DNA from: Ferroplasma acidarmanus Fer1
GTDB taxonomy: Archaea; Thermoplasmatota; Thermoplasmata; Thermoplasmatales; Thermoplasmataceae
Assembly: GCF_000152265.2 (NCBI RefSeq)
Contig: NC_021592.1
Location: 62,001 to 126,000, forward strand
Reading direction: 5' to 3'
Length of the DNA stretch: 64,000 nucleotides
A program made the position numbers and the translations under genes. Under the pieces are notes generated by a model. That model was not told the origin of the DNA and searched no databases. It was given only the letters and a program-made list of their open reading frames with translations. Below are positions 1 to 8,952 of the stretch, piece by piece (positions within the stretch are counted from its first letter, which is position 1; each line of letters opens with the position of its first letter).

Positions 1-572
1 ATCTTGTCAATACCTCTTTTCAGGTCTGATTGGACAGCCTTCTTGCTTATTCCAAGTTCACTGGCCAATCCGTCCAGGTTAATCCCTCTCTGAAATTCAA
101 AATAACCATTTTTAAATGCAATATACAATACTTCTTTTTGCCTTAAAGTCAGCTCCTCCGGCAGTTTAGTTACACTTTCCACATAATTGTAATTAATTCC
201 ATCTATTGATTGGTCAAGAGTTTCCAGGGCCTTCTTATTTTTAAGTAAAATTTTATACTGTACTTTTAAATTTTCTAATATCTTAACCGAGGTTATTATT
301 GAGCCTGATAAGGCAACTGCCCTGCATATTTCGCAGCTATGTGTTTCTAACCAGGTCTTATCTCTCTGGTTTTCATAAATAGTGATTTTGTCATCTTTTA
401 TGCTTTCGCGGATTTTCTTATAATTTTCAATTCCCATAAGGTGATTTGTACTGCCTGCAGAAGGATTTATCTGGAATATTCTGACCTTTAAATTTAATGG
501 TGCCAATTTTTTTAATACGTCGCAGGATGGTTTTTCCGCCGTCAGTGTTATTTCTATAAGATGCCCTTTCAT
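1..572 (-). CDS. HTH_10-type (bacterio-opsin activator-like) transcriptional regulator, C-terminus cut by window edge
   Basis: The reverse strand reads open from an ATG at 572 to base 1 with no stop, giving about 190 residues. The N-terminal half is a small sensor-like region containing a Cys-x2-Cys pair (SCEIC). The C-terminal part starts with TLRQKEVLYIAFKNGYF and continues into LASELGISKKAVQSDLKRG, which is the typical layout of the HTH_10 domain of archaeal Bat-like regulators. A TATA-like TTTATAAATG lies about 30 nt before the ATG, so the mRNA probably has little or no leader. Family membership rests on the HTH motif; ligand and targets cannot be read from the sequence. Confidence 0.8.
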   Translation of the reverse strand, partial: MKGHLIEITLTAEKPSCDVLKKLAPLNLKVRIFQINPSAGSTNHLMGIENYKKIRESIKDDKITIYENQRDKTWLETHSCEICRAVALSGSIITSVKILENLKVQYKILLKNKKALETLDQSIDGINYNYVESVTKLPEELTLRQKEVLYIAFKNGYFEFQRGINLDGLASELGISKKAVQSDLKRGIDK

Positions 573-728
573 GTTGATTATATATAATGTTCATTTATAA
601 ATAATATCATTTATTATGAAAACATATTAAAACATTTTAATATTCCTGGAAAGTGCTATTCTCCGGGTTGATGGCCACTATACGTATCTATAGGTTGATA
701 ATTTTAGTATCGTACGTTATTTGATAAT

Positions 729-763
729 CCAGACAGATAATTTGTTAATGCTTATCTGTTTGG
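729..763. other. 12-bp inverted repeat (hairpin or operator)
   Basis: CCAGACAGATAA (729-740) and TTATCTGTTTGG (752-763) pair at 11 of 12 positions across an 11-nt loop. It lies downstream of the hypothetical gene ending at 839 and upstream of the HTH_10 gene starting at 572, both on the minus strand. It could end the first transcript or be an operator for the second; nothing here decides between them. Confidence 0.4.
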
Positions 764-838
764 ATATAGCTAAATAAACGATTTTATTAAATCACCCGTA
801 TCATTTATTATTTGTTCAGATATATAATAATTTATTTT

Positions 839-1237
839 TCATAATAATATTTCAGCTGAACTTTTGTTCATTGCATCATAAATTTTTAGGAAGAAATCAA
901 TATTATCATGATTATAATTCTCTGAGTTAATGTCGTTGATAACACGTACCAATTCCATAGTTAATTCACTAATTTGAGTTAACCCGAGTGACATCGTCAG
1001 CTCACGTACTGTTCTGTCCAGTAATTCGCCATTTATATTTGAATGAGTGAACTGAGTTGAAGCTGCATTTCTAAGTAAATTTAATAATAATATGCCACTG
1101 TTTAAATATTCTCTGTATTTTGATTGATTTTTATTTTTTATTAATTGCTCAATTGAATAGGCACAATCAAGAGCAACCATAGATAAATTGAAACTATCAG
1201 AATTTATTTTTGTTAAGTACCACTTATTTTTCTGCAT
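839..1237 (-). CDS. Hypothetical helical protein, 132 aa
   Basis: I do not recognise this protein. It is predicted to be mostly alpha-helical, soluble, without signal peptide or membrane segment. The start at 1237 is preferred over the in-frame start at 1279 because a TATA-like TATTTATATATTTT sits about 28 nt before it, fitting the leaderless pattern of the region. It is divergent from the ATPase gene at 1504. The helical character with LLNLLRNAASTQFTHSN loosely recalls HEPN or four-helix folds, but no catalytic motif is visible. Confidence 0.55.
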   Translation of the reverse strand: MQKNKWYLTKINSDSFNLSMVALDCAYSIEQLIKNKNQSKYREYLNSGILLLNLLRNAASTQFTHSNINGELLDRTVRELTMSLGLTQISELTMELVRVINDINSENYNHDNIDFFLKIYDAMNKSSAEILL

Positions 1238-1474
1238 TATAAATGCACATTTTTGTAAAATATATAAATACTTAGGCAAAATTTTTGATTGCGTATATTA
1301 GAGCCATGGAAGCTCCCTCCATCAGGTGAATAATGTTTTACCGTAACGGTTTTATTAGCTACCATTGCTTTATGCATAATTACATGTTTGATAAGACTAC
1401 GAAATTGTATGGAGCAGTCTTTAAATTTCTGTGCAGTTGTAATGAACAATAGTTTTCATTAGCAATGAATAGAC

Positions 1475-1486
1475 TTAAATATATAC
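1475..1486 (+). promoter_or_regulatory. TATA box of the ATPase gene at 1504
   Basis: TTAAATATATAC is centred about 24 nt before the ATG at 1504. In archaea this spacing puts the transcription start at or next to the start codon, giving a leaderless mRNA. Confidence 0.6.
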
Positions 1487-1503
1487 CATGCAATATATAA
1501 GGA

Positions 1504-2721
1504 ATGATTCTAAAGGAAACATTAAAGAGAGTAGTAAATGCACAGAGGGATGATCTGAAAGCCTTTGAATATGGAACTACCAGAGAGAAACTAGAAGATA
1601 TCAATCTAGATATGCCATACGCAATAATATTATCCGGCATACGCAGATGCGGTAAAAGTACATTATTGCACCAGTATATCAGCAATATTGATAATTATTA
1701 TTACTTAAATTTTGAAGATGCCCGGCTTAATGATTTTGATAGCAACGATTTTGAAAAACTTGATGATGTCTTTAAAGAACTGTTTAAAGAATGTAATTAT
1801 TATATGTTTGATGAGATTCAAAACATTGATAAATGGGAAGTTTTTGTTAGGCAACAATTGGACATAGACAAAAGGTTTCTCATTACAGGCTCAAATGCAT
1901 CACTATTAAGTAAAGAGCTGGGAACAAAACTTACAGGCAGGCATATCAATATTGAACTTTTTCCATTCTCGTTTAAAGAGTTTTTATCCCTGGAAAATTT
2001 AGAGGCAAACACTGAATCATTCATGAAATATTTACAGGAAGGTGGATTTCCGGAATATTTGAAGTATAAAAAGGAAGAAATACTAAGAGAATTATTCATT
2101 GATATAATAGAGCGGGATATAGTTGCCAGGCATCAATTACGCGATTCAAAACTATTAAAAAATATTGCTTTATATTTATTGACAAACACAGGAAATGAAT
2201 TTTCTTATAATAAACTCAAAAAAACTTTTAACCTGGGTTCTGTAAACACTGTAATTTCATTCATTCATTATCTAGAAGATTCTTATTTACTATTTACAAT
2301 TCCAAAATTTGATTATTCGTTTAAAAAACAGATAATGAATCAGAAGAAGGTATATTGTATAGATAATAAGCTTATACTGGCAAACTCAGCATCATTTTCC
2401 ATGGATTATGGCAGATTACTGGAAAATTCTGTATTTTTATTTATACGCAGAACTTATAAAGAGATATTCTATTATAAAGGTAATAATGAATGTGATTTCA
2501 TAGTTAAAGAGAAAAATAATATAAAAATGGCAGTACAGGTAACATCTGAATTAAATGTGGATAATAAGAAAAGGGAAATTGATGGAATAATAGAAGCTGT
2601 TAAGAAGTTCAATCTTTCCACCGGTTTAATAATCACACTGGATCAGGAAGATGCCTTTGAAATAGAAAACAAAAAAATACTGGTAAAACCGGTATGGAAA
2701 TGGATGCTGGAAAGGATATAA
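1504..2721 (+). CDS. AAA_14/DUF4143-type P-loop ATPase
   Basis: 405 aa. The Walker A motif SGIRRCGKS is at about residues 44-52 and Walker B (YYMFDEIQ) at about 99-106. These mark the archaeal and bacterial ATPase family with an N-terminal AAA_14 domain, a central winged-helix region (about 215-270) and a C-terminal DUF4143 domain related to PD-(D/E)xK nucleases. The nuclease-like stretch NECDFIVK...VQVTSE (about 325-345) keeps an acidic residue but lacks the usual E-x-K lysine, so nuclease activity is doubtful. The start is supported by the TATA box at 1475-1486. These proteins are common, patchily distributed and of unknown role. A different P-loop ATPase, with a DUF234 C-terminus, lies at 10897. 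Confidence 0.9.
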   Translation: MILKETLKRVVNAQRDDLKAFEYGTTREKLEDINLDMPYAIILSGIRRCGKSTLLHQYISNIDNYYYLNFEDARLNDFDSNDFEKLDDVFKELFKECNYYMFDEIQNIDKWEVFVRQQLDIDKRFLITGSNASLLSKELGTKLTGRHINIELFPFSFKEFLSLENLEANTESFMKYLQEGGFPEYLKYKKEEILRELFIDIIERDIVARHQLRDSKLLKNIALYLLTNTGNEFSYNKLKKTFNLGSVNTVISFIHYLEDSYLLFTIPKFDYSFKKQIMNQKKVYCIDNKLILANSASFSMDYGRLLENSVFLFIRRTYKEIFYYKGNNECDFIVKEKNNIKMAVQVTSELNVDNKKREIDGIIEAVKKFNLSTGLIITLDQEDAFEIENKKILVKPVWKWMLERI

Positions 2722-2895
2722 GTATGATTAACAAATTATACCTGGTAAGTGTTTGTCAATACATTTGAATATTCCCGTAGAGTACAGAGAATAGATAATA
2801 TTTTGTATTCTACAGACCACCAGTCGCTGGACCTTATAATTAGTTTACAGAATAATGTTTTAATAGTGATGTCTCTTTTTTTAATGTTGATTCAG

Positions 2896-3306
2896 ATGGA
2901 AACTACGATTAGATTTGCCGAGACGAAAGATCTTGAATCATTGCTGAAAATAGACAGACTTGCCCACCAGGAATTTCCAGATTGGTGGGACTGTCTTGAG
3001 GCAAGTGAAATGAAAAAGCTGATAGGTAAGTCAAAGTTCAATGTGCTGGTAGCTGTTGTAGATGGAGGAATCGTTGGGTTCCTGAGAGGGTCGCTTTTGG
3101 AAAAGAACAGGCTTTACGTAGATGACATATTTGTCCTTAAGGAGCTGAGAGGTCAGGGCCTGGGAAAACAAATGATGAACCTTTTCCTCGAGGAATGGAA
3201 GGGAAAGGCAGTCTCGGTAGGATTGCACACCAAAGATTTCAATGTAAAGAAGTTCGAAAAGATGGGTTTCAAGAAGAAGATGAACTTTATGTACAGAAAA
3301 CTATAG
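2896..3306 (+). CDS. GNAT-family N-acetyltransferase
   Basis: 136 aa. The acetyl-CoA-binding motif A is clear (DIFVLKELRGQGLGKQMM, with the R/Q-x-x-G-x-G signature), preceded by the GFLRGSLL strand typical of RimI-like GNAT enzymes and followed by MGFKKK near the C-terminus. The frame stays open upstream to a GTG at 2749, but that extra stretch is low-complexity and unlike GNAT, so the ATG at 2896 just before TTIRFAETKDL is chosen. The acceptor substrate (protein N-terminus, lysine or small molecule) cannot be predicted. It follows the ATPase gene on the same strand with a 174-bp gap. Confidence 0.85.
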   Translation: METTIRFAETKDLESLLKIDRLAHQEFPDWWDCLEASEMKKLIGKSKFNVLVAVVDGGIVGFLRGSLLEKNRLYVDDIFVLKELRGQGLGKQMMNLFLEEWKGKAVSVGLHTKDFNVKKFEKMGFKKKMNFMYRKL

Positions 3307-3628
3307 CTTCACCGATGTATTTTAAAACGTTAAGAGTTGTTTTACAGGACTTTCTACACCCTATCAGAAGCTATAAATATCGGGTTATTTATAATTAATA
3401 ACAATCTGAACGCATATAAATACGAAAAAATTTCAGTTAATATTTTTTATTAATGTACATGCCAGGTAAGACGCATCAGAATAAAATATTCAATTGAATT
3501 GTTATTTTCATATGCTTAGATAATCCCGGCCAGATATTTTGATGAATCGGCGATGTAGAGACTTACCGCATATAGAAAAATTCTATCGGATATTACCATG
3601 GAATAAACTAAAAACAAATATGTTGTAA
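3307..3628. other. Intergenic region between convergent genes, nothing found
   Basis: 322 bp, AT-rich, between the 3' ends of the GNAT gene (+) and the M48-like gene (-). No open frame with coding character, RNA or strong hairpin was seen. Confidence 0.5.
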
Positions 3629-4600
3629 TTAATCTATAACATCAAGGTTTTCTATGCGCTTTTTAGCATTCATTTTCTGTTTTGCCTTTAAACGGTCATA
3701 CTGCCTCTGTGTCATCATTGTTGCAGGTTCCCGGTCATTCTCTCTATTAATAAGTGAAATCAGGGCCATCCTGTTGCCGTTATGTGAGAGTATTTGCTTA
3801 TCTACAGCAATATTTCCTTTCATGGCTACACGGGAAAATATTAAGGGAATCAAAAGAATAACTATAAAAAGCCCTAATTCTGCCCCGATAAAATATAGAG
3901 TATATACCGGAGCAACGTTCATGTCCACTACATATAAAGCAATATAGGCGTCGAATAAAAATGTAACAAGAGAGAATGCAAAGTTTACTGTTTTCCGGCC
4001 TGTTTTTAATAATTTTTTGTAGTATATTTCCAGCATTAACATATCCAGTTCGTCATCATTTAAGGATTCCAAAGCGTGTTTATAGATGATGATTTTCCAT
4101 GGTTCATCATCAGTACTTCCACCAAACATAAGGCCAACACCTGCTTTTGTATACACTTCAGGTGCATTGGTTCCAAGCATAGACTGCAACCTTGAGGTTA
4201 AATCACTATTGAATTCTAATCCTTCCTGTTTCTTGCCCCTGCTAAAGAGGATAAAAAGAGGAATGGACATTAGTACAAGGTCTGCAGGGATTAGCAGTAA
4301 TAATGCCTCTATTGTATGGAAGGTAATAATGACAAAAATGGATTCAAGCATTATATAGGCCATTATAAAGAAAAGCCCCAGCGACCTGGCCAGCCTTTTT
4401 CCACTCATTCTTAATTTTCTTGCCGAGGTAAAACTGATTAACGTGAATATGGCTGCAATAGCTGGAGGCAAAATAAACACCGATACTGTGTCACGGTATA
4501 TTCCCGGCAAGGATAGGATCAGAAAAGTAAAAACTCCTACAAATAAGCCAGTAGCAATCAGGAACATGACATACTTAAAATTGCTAATTAATTTTACCAT
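3629..4600 (-). CDS. M48 (HtpX/Ste24-like) membrane protein lacking the zinc-binding motif
   Basis: 323 aa with four hydrophobic segments before and two after a central soluble part, the layout of HtpX-like M48 metalloproteases. The stretch HALESLNDDELDMLMLEIYY aligns with the family pattern in which an L-x-x-D/E-E-L helix leads into HExxH. Here the expected HExxH reads L-E-I-Y-Y (about residues 190-194), so both zinc-binding histidines are missing. The downstream E-x-x-x-D zinc ligand region (IAVDKQILSHNGNRMALISLI) also lacks the glutamate. The fold assignment is by pattern, not search. The ATG at 4600 is chosen because a TTTATATG box lies about 27 nt upstream; in-frame ATGs at 4615 and 4624 are alternatives. 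Confidence 0.65.
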   Translation of the reverse strand: MVKLISNFKYVMFLIATGLFVGVFTFLILSLPGIYRDTVSVFILPPAIAAIFTLISFTSARKLRMSGKRLARSLGLFFIMAYIMLESIFVIITFHTIEALLLLIPADLVLMSIPLFILFSRGKKQEGLEFNSDLTSRLQSMLGTNAPEVYTKAGVGLMFGGSTDDEPWKIIIYKHALESLNDDELDMLMLEIYYKKLLKTGRKTVNFAFSLVTFLFDAYIALYVVDMNVAPVYTLYFIGAELGLFIVILLIPLIFSRVAMKGNIAVDKQILSHNGNRMALISLINRENDREPATMMTQRQYDRLKAKQKMNAKKRIENLDVID

Positions 4601-5037
4601 TGAGATATAAATCATTATTTGCATATAAATTTTTTGACCGGTGGATTTTAATTGTTATGCCAGCTGACTGCGATTTCATTTCAGACAACTGCTATGAAAA
4701 TATTTAGTTTCAGTATTAAATATCAGTTTACGTATATACATATATTAGGATTTATCCGGTTTCCATAGATTTAATTCCATAGCTATTTCGAGCAGGATAT
4801 TTCTAGCCGCTTGCCTTTCAGGAACACACAAGTCTAGTTCAAACCAGTTTTGCTAAATTATCAACCACTGAAAATATTTGCTGGGTTAAACATGCAAGTA
4901 TCAAAATTTTTCTGCTAAACTCGTAGTAATAACCCCGGTATGGTGTGAAAATAGTATGATAATATTTATTTATATACAGATAGTTGAACAAATTATTGCA
5001 TTAATTTAATCATACCGTTCAAAGTTTCTGAATTTGA
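4601..5037. other. Divergent intergenic region with TATA boxes
   Basis: 437 bp. It holds the promoter of the M48-like gene at its left end and a TTTATTTATATACAG box at about 4966-4980 facing right, probably the promoter of the cassette beginning at 5038. Nothing else was recognised. Confidence 0.5.
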
Positions 5038-5166
5038 ATGGAGTGCACAAGACCCCATAGAAGTTGGTATATGGGAATGAACGTAGATTATGATCTTATC
5101 TGGTCTTTTCTAATGGCGATTCCTGTAACCATAATCTTTATACTTGTATTTACATTACTTAATTGA
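5038..5166 (+). CDS. Very small membrane peptide, first ORF of the HEPN cassette
   Basis: 42 codons from the ATG at 5038, with in-frame ATGs at 5071 and 5077 that would give 31 or 29 aa. The C-terminal half, LIWSFLMAIPVTIIFILVFTLL, is a single strong transmembrane helix. The stop is only 6 nt before the next gene at 5173, which supports co-transcription. I know no family for it. The tight coupling and clean transmembrane helix argue for a real gene; the short length keeps confidence moderate. Confidence 0.45.
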   Translation: MECTRPHRSWYMGMNVDYDLIWSFLMAIPVTIIFILVFTLLN

Positions 5167-5172
5167 TAATAG

Positions 5173-5829
5173 ATGGATTATGAATTTAATCATGCTGTAA
5201 ATTTTATAATTATCGTTGACGAGCCCGTGGATATATTTAACCTATTCACACGCAGCGATGATAAAGCATTTAAAGAAGCATTCACGTTCCCGGCTCCAAC
5301 CAATAATGTCAATCAAAACTTTTCTTTCAGTGCCCAGCTTAACCAGAATTTTACATTAAAGAAAATTATTGAAGGAATAGATTTGGCGATTTTTAACATT
5401 AATTATGGTAAAAAAATTAGAGGGGCTTTTAGAATTTCAACAAATGTGAACAATTCAAATATAAGTTCTAATGAACAAATCTTTTCTAAACTCAAAGATT
5501 TAGTGACCAATTTACAATATACCAATGTATTTGCTTATGAAATCTCTATTACCGGAATAATAAATTATAAAAATTATGAAGAGTTTAAACAGGTAGAAAA
5601 TTTGCAAACAATGTCGTCCCCAAAATATAGATCAATTAAAATCATAGACGGTGCAGATACCAGTACAGATCTAAGGGAGCAATATATAAGTGAAATAGAT
5701 ATTGAACAAAATGTGATCGAGCCAGGCAAATCTAACCTGCTGGCCGTATACAGGACTCCTGACTTCCATATTGACTCGTTAACCAGATTACTGGCTGATA
5801 TAGGGAAAATTGTAAATATGATTAGATAA
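5173..5829 (+). CDS. Hypothetical protein, 218 aa (HEPN cassette)
   Basis: Not recognised. It looks soluble, with mixed alpha/beta character: an N-terminal strand VNFIIIVDEPVDIF, a central region rich in Asn and Phe, a strand YEISITGIINY at about residues 120-135, and a C-terminal helix LTRLLADIGKIVNMI. No catalytic motif is visible. It sits 6 nt after a tiny membrane ORF and 16 nt before the next gene, so it is probably the second gene of a four-gene operon ending in a HEPN protein. It may be a structural or antitoxin-like partner; that is inference from context only. Confidence 0.7.
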   Translation: MDYEFNHAVNFIIIVDEPVDIFNLFTRSDDKAFKEAFTFPAPTNNVNQNFSFSAQLNQNFTLKKIIEGIDLAIFNINYGKKIRGAFRISTNVNNSNISSNEQIFSKLKDLVTNLQYTNVFAYEISITGIINYKNYEEFKQVENLQTMSSPKYRSIKIIDGADTSTDLREQYISEIDIEQNVIEPGKSNLLAVYRTPDFHIDSLTRLLADIGKIVNMIR

Positions 5830-5845
5830 TAATTAAGTGATAATA

Positions 5846-6343
5846 ATGGAAAACATTTCACCATACATTGACTTTGATACGCCATCATCTATTCCGGTGA
5901 ATAGTGGTTATGATGAAGAGTTTAATAATCGGGAGATAATAATGAAAAATGTATTCGCCATTGGATATGACAAAGATGATAATAATATATCATCAGTCGT
6001 TCAACCAGATGATAAAGCTTTCCTAACCGAGATATTAATCAAATGTGTGAATTCAATAGCTTATATAAATAACCCTGCAGAGTTCCGTGAACTTCTAAGT
6101 ATTGCCCAAATGGAAGAATTGTTTAATTTATTAGTATATTATTTTACCTATTACATGGCAACTTATGGAACCCCAGCAATTGAAGTTGTGCTGGATGAAA
6201 ATTCCTCACCTTCATATTTAAAGCTCCTAATTCCAGATTGCAACTGGGAAGAATGGGATGTACTTGATAAAAACTTACTGGCAAGAGAGAATTTACTTAA
6301 AGGATATTTAATGATAGGATGTATAAAGGGATTAATAGAATAA
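5846..6343 (+). CDS. Hypothetical protein, 165 aa (HEPN cassette)
   Basis: Not recognised. The N-terminal 25 residues are acidic and probably disordered, followed by helical segments (FLTEILIKCVNSIAYI, MEELFNLLVYYFTYYMATYG) and an acidic PDCNWEEWDVLDKNLL motif near residue 140. The overall charge is acidic, as expected of a protein that binds a basic or RNA-binding partner, but this is weak. The ATG at 5846 is preferred to a GTG at 5837. Its 3' end overlaps the HEPN gene by 25 nt, showing that the two are translated from one message. Confidence 0.7.
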   Translation: MENISPYIDFDTPSSIPVNSGYDEEFNNREIIMKNVFAIGYDKDDNNISSVVQPDDKAFLTEILIKCVNSIAYINNPAEFRELLSIAQMEELFNLLVYYFTYYMATYGTPAIEVVLDENSSPSYLKLLIPDCNWEEWDVLDKNLLARENLLKGYLMIGCIKGLIE

Positions 6344-6765
6344 ACACACTTAATCCGGCCAGGTTACTAGACGGCATTGATGTGGAGACTACTGATGAAC
6401 TTTTGATCCGCAGAAGCATAAGCACCATGTATATGTCACTGTTTAATTTCTGGGCTGCTATTGAGTATTATCAAAATAACCAAATTGGCAATGGTAAGGG
6501 TAAGGCGTTTACGAACGATGATTTTACAATGACACGGTTTGAAAAAAGCTTTATAGGGATAGGTAGTAAATATATATTCACCCTTTCTAATTACCGCAAC
6601 GCGTGTGATCATAGATTGGAAAATCCAGCCAGGGTAACCTCATATAATACGGAATCAATAGGATCAGAAAGAGTGCCTATTAATAATAAATCCTTAAGAA
6701 AAGCCCATGAAAGTTTCATCCATATTCTAGAAGTGCTGAAAAATAAGGTGGATGAGGGGATTTGA
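6319..6765 (+). CDS. HEPN-like protein with R-N-x3-H motif
   Basis: 148 aa, all-helical. The sequence YRNACDH (R93, N94, H98) matches the R-(polar)-x3-H signature of catalytically active HEPN ribonucleases, placed in the last third of the protein before a final helix, as in HEPN toxins and HEPN effectors. It overlaps the upstream gene by 25 nt and ends the cassette 5038-6765. HEPN proteins act in toxin-antitoxin, abortive-infection and CRISPR-associated systems by cutting RNA, and this one is not beside a MNT nucleotidyltransferase, its usual partner. Assignment is from the motif and helical character; a chance motif is possible. Confidence 0.6.
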   Translation: MYKGINRINTLNPARLLDGIDVETTDELLIRRSISTMYMSLFNFWAAIEYYQNNQIGNGKGKAFTNDDFTMTRFEKSFIGIGSKYIFTLSNYRNACDHRLENPARVTSYNTESIGSERVPINNKSLRKAHESFIHILEVLKNKVDEGI

Positions 6766-7137
6766 CTATATTATTTCTGGCGTTGCCTGCATTTTTATTT
6801 ATATTTTAGCTGGAATGCCATGCAAATTTTTTTAAATATGTTTTAATTATTATACCACGGATACAACTGTAATCCATATCTGCTATGGAACTTATGCCTA
6901 TTGTATTATAATTATCTATTATTTTAGTTAAGTTATTATAAGACCTTTTAAATATTTCAGATATTATAAATTTTTTATTTCACATCGTTGATATTATAAT
7001 ATTTACATATACAGATGGTAAATATTACTACACCCAGTAAAAAAATTTAAATAAATATTCACAATAATAGTTTAGAATTAAGTAATTTCTGTATTTTGAA
7101 CCCTGATATGGATTCTTTAAGTGTAAAAGGTGGTTAT
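6766..7137. other. AT-rich intergenic region upstream of the MFS gene
   Basis: 372 bp with several TATA-like runs (for example near 7000-7050), the likely promoter area of the MFS gene. No ORF or RNA was recognised. Confidence 0.4.
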
Positions 7138-8376
7138 ATGGATAATTTTAATAAACTGGATACCGGAAAGATAGGGTTTCAACAGAAGAAGTTATTTACA
7201 CTGTCCTCTATGGGCATATTCCTGGATGGCTATGATCTGTCAATAATAACAATGGCCATACTGGTTATACCTGCACAATTGGATTTCACAAAAATGGAAT
7301 ATATATTTGTTGATATTTCATCCTTTGTTGGAATGCTTATCGGAGCGCCTGTACTCGGATTATTATCCGACAGAATAGGAAGAAAGAAGATTTTCGGGCT
7401 GGACCTGATATTCTTCGTTGTTTTTGCCATAACAGCTGGCTTATCAAATAATTTTATTGAATTGTTTTTATCAAGGTTTTTAATGGGAATAGGCATTGGC
7501 GGCGATTATCCAATAAGTTCAACAATGATGGCAGAGTTTTCACCTAAGAAATCAAGAGGCAAATTATTAATTTCAATGGTAGGCATGTACTGGTTAGGTG
7601 CTTTTGTTTCGTCTTTTGTTAATTATATATTTGTGATTAATGCATATTTCTGGAGATATACGTTTATAATAGGCGGCCTGATAGCTATACCTGTAATATT
7701 ATTAAGGTTTAAAATACCTGAATCCCCGAGGTGGCTCTTATCAAAGGAGAAAGATTATAAGAAATATAATAAGAAATCCCCTAAATTCTATACAATGCTA
7801 ATATTTGTTTTGCTTGCATGGTTTGTCTTTGATGTTGCGGCATATGGATTAGGATTTTATTATCCAGTCATTTTCAGTGCACTGGGATTCAAGGATCAGT
7901 TCAGGCAAATAGCTGAGATCAGCATGTTAATATCGGTAGGTGGCATTTCAGGCTACTTAATTGCTTTGCCCTTAGCAGACAAACTTGGCAGAAGATTTTT
8001 AATTATAGCTGGATTTTTTATTATGTCGGTGCTTTTAATTCTAGGGTCAGTAATAAAAATAACAGGATTATATGCAGTTCCATTTTATTTTCTATTTGTT
8101 CTCTTTGAGCAATGGGTAGGTGCTGTGACATTATTCTATCCTACGGAAATATTCGACACTTCTATAAGATCAAGCGTCCAGGGGCTTGCAACATCTGTTT
8201 CAAGGGTAGGTGCAATAATGGGTATAGTTTTATTTCCTTTATTCCCACTTTTTAAATCCTTATCAATATTTGCCGCCTTTTCGGTTTTAGGTTTATTTGT
8301 AGTTATATTTTTAGCACCTGAAACGAAGAATAAATCACTTGAACAGAATGTAGAGGCTTATACAGCATCTAAATAA
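7138..8376 (+). CDS. MFS permease, phosphate/metabolite:proton symporter type
   Basis: 412 aa, about 12 membrane helices. Motif A (SDRIGRKK) lies between helices 2 and 3, GIGIGGDYPISSTMMAEF in helix 4 resembles the PHS and MHS symporter subfamilies, and PESPRWLL after helix 6 is the sugar-porter-type signature. The second half repeats motif A as ADKLGRRF. The ATG at 7138 is chosen because AAAGGTGG precedes it by about 6 nt as a ribosome site; in-frame starts at 7096 (TTG) and 7108 (ATG) are alternatives. The substrate is uncertain: phosphate, a sugar or an organic acid. Confidence 0.85.
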   Translation: MDNFNKLDTGKIGFQQKKLFTLSSMGIFLDGYDLSIITMAILVIPAQLDFTKMEYIFVDISSFVGMLIGAPVLGLLSDRIGRKKIFGLDLIFFVVFAITAGLSNNFIELFLSRFLMGIGIGGDYPISSTMMAEFSPKKSRGKLLISMVGMYWLGAFVSSFVNYIFVINAYFWRYTFIIGGLIAIPVILLRFKIPESPRWLLSKEKDYKKYNKKSPKFYTMLIFVLLAWFVFDVAAYGLGFYYPVIFSALGFKDQFRQIAEISMLISVGGISGYLIALPLADKLGRRFLIIAGFFIMSVLLILGSVIKITGLYAVPFYFLFVLFEQWVGAVTLFYPTEIFDTSIRSSVQGLATSVSRVGAIMGIVLFPLFPLFKSLSIFAAFSVLGLFVVIFLAPETKNKSLEQNVEAYTASK

Positions 8377-8384
8377 ATTTTAAT

Positions 8385-8446
8385 TTATTTTTGCAAACAG
8401 GGTAACCCCATTGTATATGAATAAAAATAAAGTGCTATTTTTTACG
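8385..8446. repeat. Diverged direct repeat, left copy
   Basis: This 62-bp segment matches 9463-9526 at roughly 50 positions, with shared cores CAAACAGG, TATATGAATA and AAGTGCTATTTTTT. It begins 8 bp after the MFS stop codon. The two copies bracket the VapBC module. Function unknown; it could be a recombination scar, a small mobile-element relic or a shared 3' regulatory structure. Confidence 0.65.
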
Positions 8447-8724
8447 ATCCATTCGCAGAAAATCTACAGACTCACCAGTAGATCAAATGTCACCATCGGC
8501 GTGGCTGTTTAACTGAACTATATTTGGTACAGGAGATTAGTTCCTCGGTACCTGGAGCAATTCAGGAATTCAGAGATCTAAAGTAATATCAATGTTATGG
8601 AGACTATTTATTAAATTTCAGAAAAATCTCTGCGTTCTCACCAGTATAATAACAATTTGTAGTTATATTATAGGTATAGTATGTATTACAAAAATTCTTA
8701 AGTATATGTAGTATATATTATAAT

Positions 8725-8952
8725 ATGAATAAGTATACGACACTATCAGCGAAAATTACTAAAGAAGATAGAGAAGAATTAAGAAAACTGGGTATAAATC
8801 CGACTGAAATTATTAGAAAAGCCATTCACGATGAAATTAAAAGGGCCAGGGATAATGAGCTAATGGAAAAAATGAAAAAAGTTGCTCCCGTGCTATCGAA
8901 ATTAAAAATGGATGAATTGGTAAAAGACATTAGAGAGGATAGGGAAAGATGA
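8725..8952 (+). CDS. vapB: VapB-type antitoxin
   Basis: 75 aa, highly charged and helical. The N-terminus KYTTLSAKITKEDREELRKLGINPTEIIRKAI resembles the strand-helix-helix DNA-binding region of archaeal VapB antitoxins, followed by a charged tail that would wrap the toxin. It overlaps the downstream PIN toxin gene by 4 bp (ATGA), the classic arrangement. A TTAAGTATATG box lies about 25 nt before the ATG. The operon is probably autoregulated, as is usual for this family. Confidence 0.85.
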   Translation: MNKYTTLSAKITKEDREELRKLGINPTEIIRKAIHDEIKRARDNELMEKMKKVAPVLSKLKMDELVKDIREDRER

